From assembly GCF_001544535.1 (NCBI RefSeq), contig NZ_FCON02000050.1:1-52629 (forward strand): a DNA stretch of 52,629 bases, in the 5' to 3' direction. The translations under genes and the position numbers were made by a program. The notes under the pieces are model-generated. The model made no database searches. It had not been told where the DNA came from and was given only the letters and a program-made list of their open reading frames with translations. This document shows, in pieces, positions 1 to 9,192 of this stretch. Origin of the DNA: Caballeronia choica (GTDB lineage: Bacteria; Pseudomonadota; Gammaproteobacteria; Burkholderiales; Burkholderiaceae). The stretch's first letter is position 1; every line of letters starts with the position of its first letter.

Positions 1-219
1 GTGAGCGTGCTCGATGTCGGGCTGAAGGCGGGGCTTGCGCTGCCGTATGCGTGCAAGGGCGGCGTGTGCTGCACGTGCCGCGCGAAGGTGCTCGAAGGCG
101 AGGTGAAGATGGAGAAGAACTACACGCTGGAGCAGCACGAAATCGACGACGGTTACGTGCTGACGTGCCAGTGCCATCCGGTAAGCGATCGCGTCGTGGT
201 GAGTTACGACGAACGTTGA
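1..219 (+). CDS. paaE: Phenylacetyl-CoA epoxidase reductase subunit PaaE, C-terminal part
   Basis: This is the last 72 residues of a protein that begins before the window; the GTG at base 1 is only an in-frame codon. The piece is a plant-type [2Fe-2S] ferredoxin domain with Cys18, Cys23, Cys26 and Cys56 in a C-x4-C-x2-C-x29-C pattern (core CKGGVCCTC, later LTCQC). PaaE passes electrons from NADPH through FAD and this cluster to the PaaABC oxygenase, which epoxidises the ring of phenylacetyl-CoA. The thiolase and paaK that follow on the same strand support PaaE over other ferredoxin reductases. The flavin and NAD(P)H domains are outside the window. Confidence 0.9.
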   Translation: MSVLDVGLKAGLALPYACKGGVCCTCRAKVLEGEVKMEKNYTLEQHEIDDGYVLTCQCHPVSDRVVVSYDER

Positions 220-323
220 ACCGCAGAACGCAGAGCCGCAGAACCTGAAGCCGTGCCCACGCTTCGCCCCGTGAGCCGGCGTGATCCCGAATTACCTTCA
301 TCACATCAAATCCGAGACGATCA

Positions 324-1526
324 ATGACTGAAGCTTTTATCTGCGACGCCATCCGCACGCCGTTCGGACGCTACGGCGGCGTTTTCAAGGACATTCGTGC
401 CGACGATCTCGGCGCTGTTCCGATTCGTGCGCTGATGACGCGCAATGCTTCGGTGGACTGGGCGCAGGTCGCCGATGTCCTCTACGGTTGCGCCAACCAG
501 GCGGGCGAGGACAATCGCAATGTCGCGCGCATGTCGGCGCTGCTCGCTGGCCTGCCGATCGATGTTCCCGGCTCCACCATCAACCGCCTCTGCGGTTCGG
601 GCATGGATGCGGTCGGCAACGCGGCGCGCGCCATCCGCGCGGGCGACGGCGACCTGTATGTCGCGGGGGGCGTCGAAAGCATGACGCGTGCGCCCTTCGT
701 GATGGGCAAGTCAGCCACGGCCTTCGCCCGCCAGGCCGAGATCTTCGATACGACCATCGGCTGGCGCTTTATCAACAAGGCGATGCGCGAGCAGTACGGC
801 GTCGATTCGATGCCGGAGACGGCTGAAAACGTAGCGGTGGACTTCGGCATCGCACGCGACGCACAGGATCGGTTCGCGCTGCGCAGCCAGCAGCGCGCCG
901 CTCGTGCACAGGCGGACGGCACGCTCGCGCAGGAGATCACCGCCGTTCACGTCCCGCAAAAGAAGGGCGAGACGGTCGCGGTCGTTCGGGACGAACATCT
1001 GCGTGAAACGTCGCTGGAAACCCTGGCGAAACTCAAGGGCGTCGTGCGTCCCGACGGATCGGTGACGGCGGGCAACGCGTCGGGAGTCAACGACGGTGCG
1101 TGCGCCCTCCTGATCGGCAGCGAAGAAGCCGCGCGCCGCAATGGCCTCACGCCGCGCGCCCGCATTCTCGGCATGGCGACCGCGGGCGTCGCGCCGCGCA
1201 TCATGGGCATCGGGCCGGCTCCGGCGACGCAGAAGCTTCTCGCGCGCCTCGGCATGTCGCTCGACCAGTTCGACGTGATCGAACTCAACGAAGCGTTTGC
1301 ATCGCAAGGGATTGCAGTGCTGCGCAAGCTTGGCATCGAGGAAGACGACGCCCGCGTCAATCCGAACGGCGGCGCGATCGCTCTCGGCCACCCGCTCGGC
1401 GCTTCCGGCGCACGGCTCGTCACGACCGCCCTTTACGAACTCGAGCGTCGCAACGGCAGGTTCGCGCTTTGCACGATGTGCATCGGAGTGGGACAAGGCA
1501 TTGCCATTGCGATCGAACGCGTTTGA
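324..1526 (+). CDS. pcaF: 3-oxoadipyl-CoA thiolase (PcaF/PaaJ)
   Basis: 400 residues, the usual length for thiolases. It cleaves 3-oxoadipyl-CoA with CoA to succinyl-CoA and acetyl-CoA, the last step of both the phenylacetyl-CoA and beta-ketoadipate routes. The family residues are visible: nucleophile Cys90 in NRLCGSG, His356 in ALGHPLGASG and Cys386 in CTMCIGVGQG. The N-terminus EAFICDAIRTPFGRYGG is typical of this subgroup. It lies 104 bp after paaE and before paaK, so in this strain it probably serves phenylacetate; the name paaJ would fit equally well. The ATG at 324 has no strong Shine-Dalgarno sequence but begins exactly at the family N-terminus. Confidence 0.93.
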   Translation: MTEAFICDAIRTPFGRYGGVFKDIRADDLGAVPIRALMTRNASVDWAQVADVLYGCANQAGEDNRNVARMSALLAGLPIDVPGSTINRLCGSGMDAVGNAARAIRAGDGDLYVAGGVESMTRAPFVMGKSATAFARQAEIFDTTIGWRFINKAMREQYGVDSMPETAENVAVDFGIARDAQDRFALRSQQRAARAQADGTLAQEITAVHVPQKKGETVAVVRDEHLRETSLETLAKLKGVVRPDGSVTAGNASGVNDGACALLIGSEEAARRNGLTPRARILGMATAGVAPRIMGIGPAPATQKLLARLGMSLDQFDVIELNEAFASQGIAVLRKLGIEEDDARVNPNGGAIALGHPLGASGARLVTTALYELERRNGRFALCTMCIGVGQGIAIAIERV

Positions 1527-1766
1527 GGCGCGTCGATCACGGCACGCGCTCTCGCCAGGACCGGCGAGAGAGAGGGGCGTCAACGATCCGATCGGTCCGC
1601 TCAAGTGAGTGGATGCGGTCGGAGGCGACGCTGCGCCGGGTTCTGCTCAATCTTCCTGCTCACTCATGGCGAGGACCGCTACCGGATCTCGCCCTTGCCA
1701 CCCGCCCATTTGACCCTGCCGCGTAGAGCAGGCTATCCCAACTGATTATTGTTATCGGAGACGTCC

Positions 1767-3095
1767 ATGTTGAAGGAAACCACACAAGGCGATGCACTCG
1801 ACGCAATCGAGACGGCAAGCGAGGATGAACTGCGCAGCGTGCAACTCCAGCGGCTGAAGTGGTCGCTCCAGCACGCCTATGACAACGTTGCGCACTACAA
1901 GGAGTCGTTCGATGCGGCCGGCGTTCATCCGGACGACGTGAAGCAACTGTCGGACCTCTCGAAGTTTCCGTTCACATCGAAGCAGGACCTGCGCGACAAC
2001 TATCCCTTCGGCTTGTTCGCTGTGCCGCGTCGACAGGTATCGCGCATTCACGCGTCGAGCGGAACGACGGGCAAGCCCACCGTCGTTGGCTACACCGCGA
2101 AGGACATCGATACGTGGGCCAACGTGGTCGCGCGTTCGATCCGCGCCGCGGGTGGCCGCGCAGGCGACATGCTGCACAATGCCTTTGGTTATGGACTATT
2201 CACGGGCGGGTTGGGCATTCATTACGGGGCGGAGCGGCTCGGCTGCACCGTCGTGCCGATGTCCGGCGGACAGACCGAAAAGCAGGTGCAACTGATCCGC
2301 GACTTCGAGCCGCGCATCATCATGGTCACGCCTTCGTACATGCTCAACCTGCTCGATGAGATGGCCCGGCAGGGCATGAATCCGGCTGAGTCGTCGTTGA
2401 AAATCGGCATCTTCGGCGCCGAACCGTGGACCGGTGCAATGCGTAGCGAGATCGAGGAGCGGGCTGGCATCGATGCGGTCGATATCTACGGGCTGTCGGA
2501 AGTCATGGGGCCGGGCGTGGCATGCGAATGCGTCGAGAGCAAGGACGGCCCGGTGATCTGGGAGGATCACTTTTACCCCGAGATCATCGACCCGGTAACG
2601 GGCGAGGTGCTTCCCGATGGCAGTCCAGGCGAACTCGTTTTCACGTCGCTTTCGAAGGAAGCGATGCCAATCATCCGCTATCGCACGCGCGATCTCACGG
2701 CGCTGTTGCCGCCCACCTCCCGCGCGATGCGTCGGATGGCGAAGATCACGGGACGCTCCGATGACATGATGATCGTACGCGGGGTCAACGTCTTCCCGAG
2801 TCAGATCGAAGAACTGATTCTGGCGATGCCCAAGCTCAGCCCCCAGTATCAGTTGACGCTGCTGCGTGACGGCCATCTCGATTCGCTTGCCGTGCGTGTC
2901 GAGGCTCGGGCGGAACTCTGCGAGTCGCTTGGCGATGGCGATCGGGCGGCGCTTGCGCGCGAGTTGCAGCACCGGATCAAGACCATGGTCGGCGTCTCGA
3001 CGTCGGTATCGATACTCCGTACCGGCGAGATTCCGGTAAGCGCGACCGGAAAGGCGAAGCGCGTCATCGATCTGCGCAACACGCCGAAGGCGTGA
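1767..3095 (+). CDS. paaK: Phenylacetate-CoA ligase PaaK
   Basis: 442 residues, cytoplasmic. It activates phenylacetate with ATP and CoA to phenylacetyl-CoA, the first step of the aerobic paa pathway. Adenylate-forming motifs are visible: SSGTTGKPT at residues 97-105, DIYGLSE at about 239-245, and a C-terminal segment with GRSDDMMIVRGVNVFP and the lysine-containing SATGKAKRV. The ATG at 1767 is preferred over an in-frame TTG at 1749 because CGGAG lies 6 bp upstream and the family starts near MLKETT. The 240-bp gap after the thiolase holds only a weak 8-bp hairpin (1549-1570), so paaK may be cotranscribed or have its own promoter. Confidence 0.94.
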   Translation: MLKETTQGDALDAIETASEDELRSVQLQRLKWSLQHAYDNVAHYKESFDAAGVHPDDVKQLSDLSKFPFTSKQDLRDNYPFGLFAVPRRQVSRIHASSGTTGKPTVVGYTAKDIDTWANVVARSIRAAGGRAGDMLHNAFGYGLFTGGLGIHYGAERLGCTVVPMSGGQTEKQVQLIRDFEPRIIMVTPSYMLNLLDEMARQGMNPAESSLKIGIFGAEPWTGAMRSEIEERAGIDAVDIYGLSEVMGPGVACECVESKDGPVIWEDHFYPEIIDPVTGEVLPDGSPGELVFTSLSKEAMPIIRYRTRDLTALLPPTSRAMRRMAKITGRSDDMMIVRGVNVFPSQIEELILAMPKLSPQYQLTLLRDGHLDSLAVRVEARAELCESLGDGDRAALARELQHRIKTMVGVSTSVSILRTGEIPVSATGKAKRVIDLRNTPKA

Positions 3096-3107
3096 TGACG
3101 AACCGGT

Positions 3108-4400
3108 TCAGCTAAGGTCGAACTCCGCCGGAGCGGCCGGTTCCTCCGCATATCTGAAGACGTTCAGATCATCGAACCGGATGGCCGGTTGCTTGCCGGA
3201 CACCAGATCGGCAAGCAACTGCGCGGAGCCGCACGACATGGTCCAGCCGAGTGTGCCGTGCCCCGTATTGAGAAACAGGTTGGGCACTGACGTAGAACCG
3301 ACAATCGGCGTACCGTCAGGGGTCATCGGGCGAAGACCTGTCCAGAACGTGGCCCCCGCCGTATCGCCGCCACCCGGGAAGAGGTCGTTGACGCACATCT
3401 CGAGCGTGTCGCGTCGCGCTTCCCGCAATCGCTTGTCGAAACCGACGATCTCCGCCATGCCGCCCACGCGTATGCGTTTGTCGAAGCGTGTGATCGCGAT
3501 CTTGTAGGTCTCGTCGAGCACGGTGGAGACCGGGGCGCACGCTTCATCGAGGATGGGCGCGGTGATCGAATAGCCCTTGAGCGGATAGACCGGGATCTTG
3601 ACGAGGCCAGAAAGGAACTTGGTCGAGTACGAGCCGAACGCGATGACGAACGCGTCCGCGTGCACGAGCTTGCTGCCAAGCCGCGCCCCAATGACCCTGC
3701 CGCCTTCCACATCGAGACCATCGATCGTGGTGTCATAACGGAACGTGACCCCGGCTTTTTGTGCCAGTGCGGCGAGCCGCGTGGTGAACAACTGGCAGTC
3801 GCCAGTCTCGTCGCCGGGCAGGCGCAGTCCGCCCGCCAGCTTGTGCGACGTGGCGGCAAGAGCCGGCTCGACGCGAGCGAGTTCCGACCGCGTGAGCAAT
3901 TCGTAGGGGACGTTCGCCTCTTTCAGCACGGCGATGTCCTTCGCCGCGCCGTCGAGTTGCTGCTGCGTGCGGAACACCTGCAGCGTACCGCCCGTGCGAC
4001 CTTCGTACTGAATGCCGGTGCTCGCCCGCAGCGCCTTGAGACAGTCCCGGCTGTACTCTGCAAGCCTCACCATGCGGTTCTTGTTGATCGCATAGCGTTC
4101 GGCCGTGCAGTTCTGCAGCATTTGCCACATCCATTGAAGCTGGAACTGCTTGTCTGCGTCGTCGGGTCGGATCGCGAGCGGCGCATGCTTCTGGAACATC
4201 CACTTGACGGCCTTCAGCGGAACCCCTGGAGCAGCCCACGGCGCAGCGTAGCCGGGTGAGATCTGCCCGGCGTTCGCGAAACTCGTTTCCAGTGCCGGGC
4301 CTGCTTCACGGTCGATCACCGTGACCTCGTGGCCCGCAAGCGCAAGATAGTACGCGCTGGTTACCCCGATGACACCGCTGCCCAGCACGACGACTCTCAT
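3108..4400 (-). CDS. dadA: D-amino acid dehydrogenase DadA
   Basis: 430 residues, matching the DadA family. This FAD enzyme at the inner membrane oxidatively deaminates D-amino acids, classically D-alanine, to 2-oxo acids and passes electrons to the respiratory chain. The N-terminus carries the dinucleotide-binding signature GSGVIG at residues 7-12, followed by an acidic end of strand 2 (VIDRE). The C-terminal half has [15 protein letters not shown] and [15 protein letters not shown], as in other DadA proteins. It converges with paaK across 12 bp. No alanine racemase (dadX) or Lrp gene is nearby, so this may be a stand-alone copy. The 245 bp upstream of the start contain an AT-rich stretch (about 4457-4515) where its promoter probably lies. 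Confidence 0.9.
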   Translation of the reverse strand: MRVVVLGSGVIGVTSAYYLALAGHEVTVIDREAGPALETSFANAGQISPGYAAPWAAPGVPLKAVKWMFQKHAPLAIRPDDADKQFQLQWMWQMLQNCTAERYAINKNRMVRLAEYSRDCLKALRASTGIQYEGRTGGTLQVFRTQQQLDGAAKDIAVLKEANVPYELLTRSELARVEPALAATSHKLAGGLRLPGDETGDCQLFTTRLAALAQKAGVTFRYDTTIDGLDVEGGRVIGARLGSKLVHADAFVIAFGSYSTKFLSGLVKIPVYPLKGYSITAPILDEACAPVSTVLDETYKIAITRFDKRIRVGGMAEIVGFDKRLREARRDTLEMCVNDLFPGGGDTAGATFWTGLRPMTPDGTPIVGSTSVPNLFLNTGHGTLGWTMSCGSAQLLADLVSGKQPAIRFDDLNVFRYAEEPAAPAEFDLS

Positions 4401-4645
4401 ACAGATTCCCCTGTCAGCCCTGCAATGACGTGGTGCGCGCCCAAACGGGTGGATGACGCCATCATATTGCCGTTTTGCCCGTGCAAATTAATGTTTTTCC
4501 GTCGGTTTTTAGTGGCAATCTCCAAGGCGCCGAATCGCTTTGATCATTTCGATCGGGCAAACGGAATGCCGCGAGATTGCTTCAGCCGACGGCAATCCGG
4601 GCATGAACGCAATACGTCGAGAATCGAATGTCTCGACGTTTCGCG

Positions 4646-5767
4646 TCATGCATCCGTCGGATGCCGGGCTTCCCTGATCGCCTCGGTCGTTGTCACCGGT
4701 CCGACTTGCGCAAGCGGCGGCTGCTCGTTGATCCACGCGTTGAGGATGGTCGACGTCACGGCGAGAATCACCGGCCCGATGAACAGCCCGACGATGCCGA
4801 ACGCGAACATGCCGCCCAGAACGCCGGAGAGGATCAGGAGCATCGACAGGTTCACGCCGCGCTTGATCAGGAGCGGGCGCAGCACGTTGTCGAGCATCGC
4901 GATCATGATCGACCAGATGAGCAGGAGGATCGCGGCGACGCGCATGTCGTGCCAGAAGAGCCATGCGACGCTGCCGAGCAACGGCAGCAGCGGCCCGATC
5001 TGCGCGAGGCAGAACATCAGCATCAAGGCGGTCAGGATGCCGGCGGCCGGCACGCCCGCCACCCACAGACCGAGACCGCCCAACGCCGACTGCGTCACCG
5101 CGGTCACGACGATGCCGAGCGCCACCGCGCGAATCGACAGCCCCGCGAGCTTCACGGCTTCCGCGCCGCGTTGCGCGGCGATGCGCGTCGCGAATCGCGT
5201 GATGAAGGTCGCGGCCTGTTCGCCCTGCATGTAGAGAATGCCCGCGATGATCACCGTGATGAACATGTGGATCACGAACACGCCGACGACCGCCGCATGC
5301 CCGAGCATCCAGTGGGCCGCGATCGTGACATACGGTTCGATTTTCGCGAGCAGGCCGCCGGGGCCGGCGTCGGAGAGCGTCTGCCATTCGTGCGCGATGC
5401 GCATTCCGGCGATCGGGATGCTGTGGATCCACTCGGGCGGAGGCGGCAGCGCGTAGGCGGGCAGGCCCTTGATCGCCGCCATGATCTCGCTGCCGTGCAG
5501 CGCGAGCGTGGAGATGGCCTGATAGAGCGGCAGCACGATCACGATCAGCAAGAGCAGGATCATGATCGTGGTGGCGAGCCAGCGGCGGTTGCCGCAGCGG
5601 CGCTGGATCGCTTTCATCATCGGCCACGTGGCGACGACGATGGTCGTCGCCCAGATCAGGCCCGGTAGGAAGGGTCGCAGGATATAGAGGCTGCCGACGG
5701 CCAGCGCGGAGAGTATCGCGATGACGAGCAGGATGCGGGCAATGTCGACCGGCTGGCGTGGATTCAA
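4646..5767 (-). CDS. AI-2E family transporter (PerM-like membrane protein)
   Basis: About 373 residues with many hydrophobic segments in the arrangement of the AI-2E exporter (PerM/YdiK) family: a pair near the N-terminus, a soluble loop, then a cluster in the C-terminal half ending in FGIVGLFIGPVILA. Family members span the inner membrane; some have been linked to autoinducer-2 export or to cation exchange, and the substrate here is unknown. The TTG at 5767 is chosen because AAGGGA sits 7 bp upstream and the protein then begins directly before the first membrane segment. An ATG at 5857 would add 30 residues that do not look like a family N-terminus. It precedes dadA on the same strand, with a 245-bp gap. 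Confidence 0.83.
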   Translation of the reverse strand: MNPRQPVDIARILLVIAILSALAVGSLYILRPFLPGLIWATTIVVATWPMMKAIQRRCGNRRWLATTIMILLLLIVIVLPLYQAISTLALHGSEIMAAIKGLPAYALPPPPEWIHSIPIAGMRIAHEWQTLSDAGPGGLLAKIEPYVTIAAHWMLGHAAVVGVFVIHMFITVIIAGILYMQGEQAATFITRFATRIAAQRGAEAVKLAGLSIRAVALGIVVTAVTQSALGGLGLWVAGVPAAGILTALMLMFCLAQIGPLLPLLGSVAWLFWHDMRVAAILLLIWSIMIAMLDNVLRPLLIKRGVNLSMLLILSGVLGGMFAFGIVGLFIGPVILAVTSTILNAWINEQPPLAQVGPVTTTEAIREARHPTDA

Positions 5768-6073
5768 TTTGGATTCCCTTGCATGGACAAGTCCCGCATT
5801 GTGCCTCAGCCAGGGCGCGATTCCGCCGGGGACGGCACCGGCATGGGGGCACACCACAATCCATACTACTAAAAATCACGAAAAAAGCCGGCGCCGGATG
5901 CCCGCGCGCCCGACAGACGGCTTTCACCCAGCGTGAATAAATCCGAGCATTAAGTACATCTGGAAAAGCCGTTTGGAATTGCCTATTCTCTACCGGAGGG
6001 GATAGCGGGATGCTTCGCGCCCCTCACCCGCCTACCAAGACCGCCGCAAAACAATAATCATCAGGAGACTGCC
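5768..6073. other. Divergent intergenic region between AI-2E gene and PQQ dehydrogenase
   Basis: 306 bp between divergent genes. It includes AT-richer stretches (about 5865-5890 and 5935-5990) unlike the surrounding coding DNA, so promoters for both genes probably lie here. A clear AGGAG (6062-6066) precedes the ATG at 6074. No convincing -35/-10 pair, sigma-54 element or operator could be fixed by eye, and no small gene was found. Confidence 0.5.
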
Positions 6074-7819
6074 ATGGCCGGGTCCCGCAATACGCTTTTT
6101 CCCCTGTTCGTCTGCAGCGCACTGAGTGCCGCCGGTGCCCTGATGTGGAGCACGGCCGCGCCCGCCGCCGATGAAGTACAGAACGCGGCGACGACGCAAA
6201 CCTCCCCGGTGCCCGACACGCTGCGCCCGATCTCGCAACAGCAACTCGATGCGGCGAGCAGCGATGCATCGTCGTGGCTGCAATCGAACGGCTCGTACGC
6301 CGAGACGCGCTACGCACCCAGCGCGCAGATCAACACGGCGAACGTGTCGAAGCTCAAGCCGGCTTTCATCTTCCAGACGGCGGTGATGGAATCGATGGAA
6401 ACCGCGCCGATCGTGTCGAACGGCGTGATGTTCCTGACCACGTCGTACAACCACGTCTATGCCATCGATGCCGTCACCGGCAAGGAATACTGGCACTACA
6501 AGCACAGGATGGGCTCGGTCACGACCTTCTGCTGCGGCCCGAACAACCGCGGCGTCGCGATCTTCGGCGATCGTCTCTTCATGGGCACGCTGGATTCGAA
6601 ACTGGTCGCGCTCGACACCAAGACCGGCAGCCTGCTGTGGCAAACCCAGATAGCGGACCCCGAACTCGGCTATTCGGAGACGATGGCGCCGGTGGTCGTC
6701 GACGGCAAGGTGCTGATCGGCACGAACGGCGGCGAGTACGGCATCCGCGGCTTCGTCAAGGCGTTCGACGCCAACAACGGCAACCTGCTGTGGACGTTCT
6801 ACACGATTCCCGAAACCGGCAGCGAAGGCGTGTGGGCCGAGAACGACGCGGTCGGCCGCAACATGAAGCGCGACATCGCGGCCGAGAAGCAGCAGCTTGC
6901 GTCGAAGGGCGGCGACTTCTATCGCACGCTCGGCGGCGGCGTGTGGATGGCGCCCGCCGTCGACCGGCAAACGCATACGGTGTATTTCGTGGTGGGCAAT
7001 CCGTCGCCGGACCTGTATGGCGCGATTCGCCCTGGCGACAATCTCTATACCGACTCGCTCGTCGCGGTCGATCTCGAAACCGGCAAATACAAGTGGCACT
7101 ACCAGTACATCGCGCATGACATCTGGGACCTCGATGCCGCGAGCCCGCCGATTCTCGTCGACGTGCGCGACAAGAACGGCCAGATGATCCCGGGCATCAT
7201 CCACGGCGGCAAGACTGGTTTCGTCTACGTGCACGATCGCCGCGACGGCCGGTTGATCCGCGTGTCGGAAGCGATGATCCCGCAGGAAGGCGTCTGGACG
7301 CTGCCCACGGCGACCGGCGCGCGCATGCTGCCGGGCGCGAATGGCGGCGTGGAGTGGTCGCCGATGGCGTACAGCCCGAAGACCCACATGGCGTATGCCG
7401 CCAACCTGCATCAGCCGATGACGTATCAGGTCGAGGATGTCGCGTATCCGGGCGGCAAGCTGTGGCTCGGCGGCGCCTTCAAGACGATTCCGTCCGAGCA
7501 GCAGTGGGGGCGGCTGGTTGCCGTGAACGTCGATACGGGCAAGATCGCGTGGGGCTTCAAGACGGACCAGCCGCTGATCGGCGGCGTGCTCGCCACGGCG
7601 GGCGGGCTCGTGTTCAATGGCGAAGGCAACGGCCTGTTCCGCGCCTTCGATGCCACGACCGGCAGGAAGCTGTGGGAATACCAGTGCGGCGCCGGGGTGA
7701 ACGCGCCGGCGGTGTCCTATATGGTGCACGGCAAGCAATATATCGCGGTGGCGGCGGGCGGCAACACGCAACTCGACTTTAAGCGCGGCAACTCCGTCCT
7801 CGTGTTCGCGTTGCCTTGA
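6074..7819 (+). CDS. PQQ-dependent alcohol dehydrogenase, secreted, with Asp-Leu-Asp metal site
   Basis: 581 residues with a signal peptide (about 1-32, ending AAPAADE), so periplasmic. It is an eight-bladed quinoprotein of the methanol/ethanol family: repeated tryptophan-docking-like motifs (for example [35 protein letters not shown]) and the vicinal disulfide pair Cys153-Cys154. By motif alignment the metal/PQQ residues are Glu221 (GGEYGIRG), Asn309 (VGNPSP) and catalytic Asp352 in HDIWDLDA. Asp354, two residues later, is the extra acid found in lanthanide-dependent members and usually absent from calcium ones. There is no fused heme domain; the cytochrome c encoded next is the likely electron acceptor. 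AGGAG lies 7 bp before the ATG. The alcohol substrate cannot be told. Confidence 0.9.
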   Translation: MAGSRNTLFPLFVCSALSAAGALMWSTAAPAADEVQNAATTQTSPVPDTLRPISQQQLDAASSDASSWLQSNGSYAETRYAPSAQINTANVSKLKPAFIFQTAVMESMETAPIVSNGVMFLTTSYNHVYAIDAVTGKEYWHYKHRMGSVTTFCCGPNNRGVAIFGDRLFMGTLDSKLVALDTKTGSLLWQTQIADPELGYSETMAPVVVDGKVLIGTNGGEYGIRGFVKAFDANNGNLLWTFYTIPETGSEGVWAENDAVGRNMKRDIAAEKQQLASKGGDFYRTLGGGVWMAPAVDRQTHTVYFVVGNPSPDLYGAIRPGDNLYTDSLVAVDLETGKYKWHYQYIAHDIWDLDAASPPILVDVRDKNGQMIPGIIHGGKTGFVYVHDRRDGRLIRVSEAMIPQEGVWTLPTATGARMLPGANGGVEWSPMAYSPKTHMAYAANLHQPMTYQVEDVAYPGGKLWLGGAFKTIPSEQQWGRLVAVNVDTGKIAWGFKTDQPLIGGVLATAGGLVFNGEGNGLFRAFDATTGRKLWEYQCGAGVNAPAVSYMVHGKQYIAVAAGGNTQLDFKRGNSVLVFALP

Positions 7820-8496
7820 GCCGGGATACGCGCCGGATGCGGATATCTTCCGATGGCACGCTTGGCCAGCGCCTTCAGCGCGGCCGGCGCGCGCTTGCGT
7901 CACTGCTTGCGCCACTGTTTGCACCACGGCTTGCGCTGCTCCTTGCGGCGGCGTTCGCCGCGCTGCCCATCGCCGCGCGCGCCGATGCCGAGGCGGGCAA
8001 GGCGAAGGCCGTCGTCTGCGCGGCGTGTCACGGTCCGATGGGCAACTCGACGAGTCCCGATTACCCCGTGCTCGCCGGGCAGAGCGCGCGTTACCTCTAT
8101 CTCGAACTGCGCGACTTCAACGCCGGCCGCCGCAGCGATCCGCGCATGAGTCCGATGGCGGCGAACCTGTCGCCCGACGACATGCACGATCTCGCCGATT
8201 ATTTCGCCGCGCAAAAGCCCACGCCGATCGCGTTCAAGGCCGATCCGGTGAAGGTCGATGCAGGCCGCAAGAAGTCGGAGGAAGTGCTTTGCACGATGTG
8301 TCACCTCGGCGGGTTCTCGGGGCAAAATGAAATTCCGCGCGTGGCGGGGCAGCAGTATCAATACATCGTGAAGCAACTCGAGGATTTCCGCGCCCGCAGG
8401 CGCACGAACGATGCGGGCAGCATGACGAGCGTGACCAAGACGCTCACGGATGCCGACATAGAAAATCTGGCGAACTACGTCGCCAATCTCCAATGA
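7816..8496 (+). CDS. Di-heme cytochrome c (c4-like), exported
   Basis: 226 residues from a TTG overlapping the dehydrogenase stop; an in-frame ATG at 7837 is a possible alternative start. A basic N-terminus and a hydrophobic stretch (about 28-53) ending AARADAEAG act as the signal peptide. There are two covalent heme sites, CAACH at 68-72 and CTMCH at 159-163, each followed by its own small cytochrome c fold with methionines ([17 protein letters not shown]) that could be axial ligands. The tandem arrangement resembles cytochrome c4. Position and overlap point to translation coupled to the quinoprotein and to a role in taking electrons from reduced PQQ to the respiratory chain. Confidence 0.88.
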   Translation: MSRDTRRMRISSDGTLGQRLQRGRRALASLLAPLFAPRLALLLAAAFAALPIAARADAEAGKAKAVVCAACHGPMGNSTSPDYPVLAGQSARYLYLELRDFNAGRRSDPRMSPMAANLSPDDMHDLADYFAAQKPTPIAFKADPVKVDAGRKKSEEVLCTMCHLGGFSGQNEIPRVAGQQYQYIVKQLEDFRARRRTNDAGSMTSVTKTLTDADIENLANYVANLQ

Positions 8497-8509
8497 CCAG
8501 GACATCACG

Positions 8510-9169
8510 ATGACAACAAAACGCGACTGGTGTGCGGTGGCCTTCGCTCTGCTGGCTATGTGGGGCGCGAGCGGCGTGTCGGCGGCGCAGGATGCCTATA
8601 GCCTGAACGAACAGCTTCTCAACGCGGTGCGCGCGGGCGACGAGGCGGGCGTCACACGCGCGCTCGGGCAGGGCGCGGCGATCGATTCGCGCAACCGGAT
8701 CGGCGACACGGCGCTCATCAGCGCGTGCAAGAAGGGCTTGACGCCGATGGCGCGCATGCTGATCGAGCGCGGCGCGAACGTCAGCCAGGCCGACGTCCAG
8801 GGGATCACGCCGCTGATGGCCGCCGCGTTCGACGGCAACGAGGAAATCGTGGCGCTGCTGCTCGCGCGTCACGCCGACGTGAGCGCCACCGACCGCGTCG
8901 GCAAGACGGCAATCGAGTATGCGTCGGGGCGCGGGCATACGGCAGTGGTGCAGCGTCTGCTCGACGCGGGCATCGACGTGAACACGACTTATCACAACCA
9001 CCTCACGGCGCTCATGTGGGCGGCGGGGTATGACCAGGCGCAGACAGTCTCGCTGCTGCTCGAACGCGGCGCGAATCGCGACTTGCGCGATGATCGCGGA
9101 CTGACGGCGAAGGACATCGCCGAGCGGACCGGGTCGACGCATGCTGCGGTGCTGTTGTCGGGCCACTGA
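8510..9169 (+). CDS. Periplasmic ankyrin-repeat protein
   Basis: 219 residues. A signal peptide (about 1-26, ending GVSAAQD) is followed by roughly five ankyrin repeats filling the protein, recognisable by G-x-T-(A/P)-L-(I/M) turns and LLL..GA(N/D)V helices (IGDTALISAC, GITPLMAAA, LTALMWAAG). It begins 13 bp after the cytochrome gene with AGGA upstream, so it belongs to the same operon. Ankyrin repeats mediate protein contacts; in this position it could help assemble or stabilise the dehydrogenase-cytochrome pair, but that is inference. No catalytic motif is visible. Confidence 0.88.
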   Translation: MTTKRDWCAVAFALLAMWGASGVSAAQDAYSLNEQLLNAVRAGDEAGVTRALGQGAAIDSRNRIGDTALISACKKGLTPMARMLIERGANVSQADVQGITPLMAAAFDGNEEIVALLLARHADVSATDRVGKTAIEYASGRGHTAVVQRLLDAGIDVNTTYHNHLTALMWAAGYDQAQTVSLLLERGANRDLRDDRGLTAKDIAERTGSTHAAVLLSGH

Positions 9170-9192
9170 GCCACGATCACCGGCCGCGCACG

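Noticed and set aside
1549-1570. 8-bp hairpin between the thiolase and paaK considered as a terminator
   Set aside because: Short stem without a T-run; paaK may be cotranscribed, so it is not called.
6032-7927. Long open frame opposite the PQQ dehydrogenase
   Set aside because: No domain; the plus-strand quinoprotein has all catalytic residues and a signal peptide.
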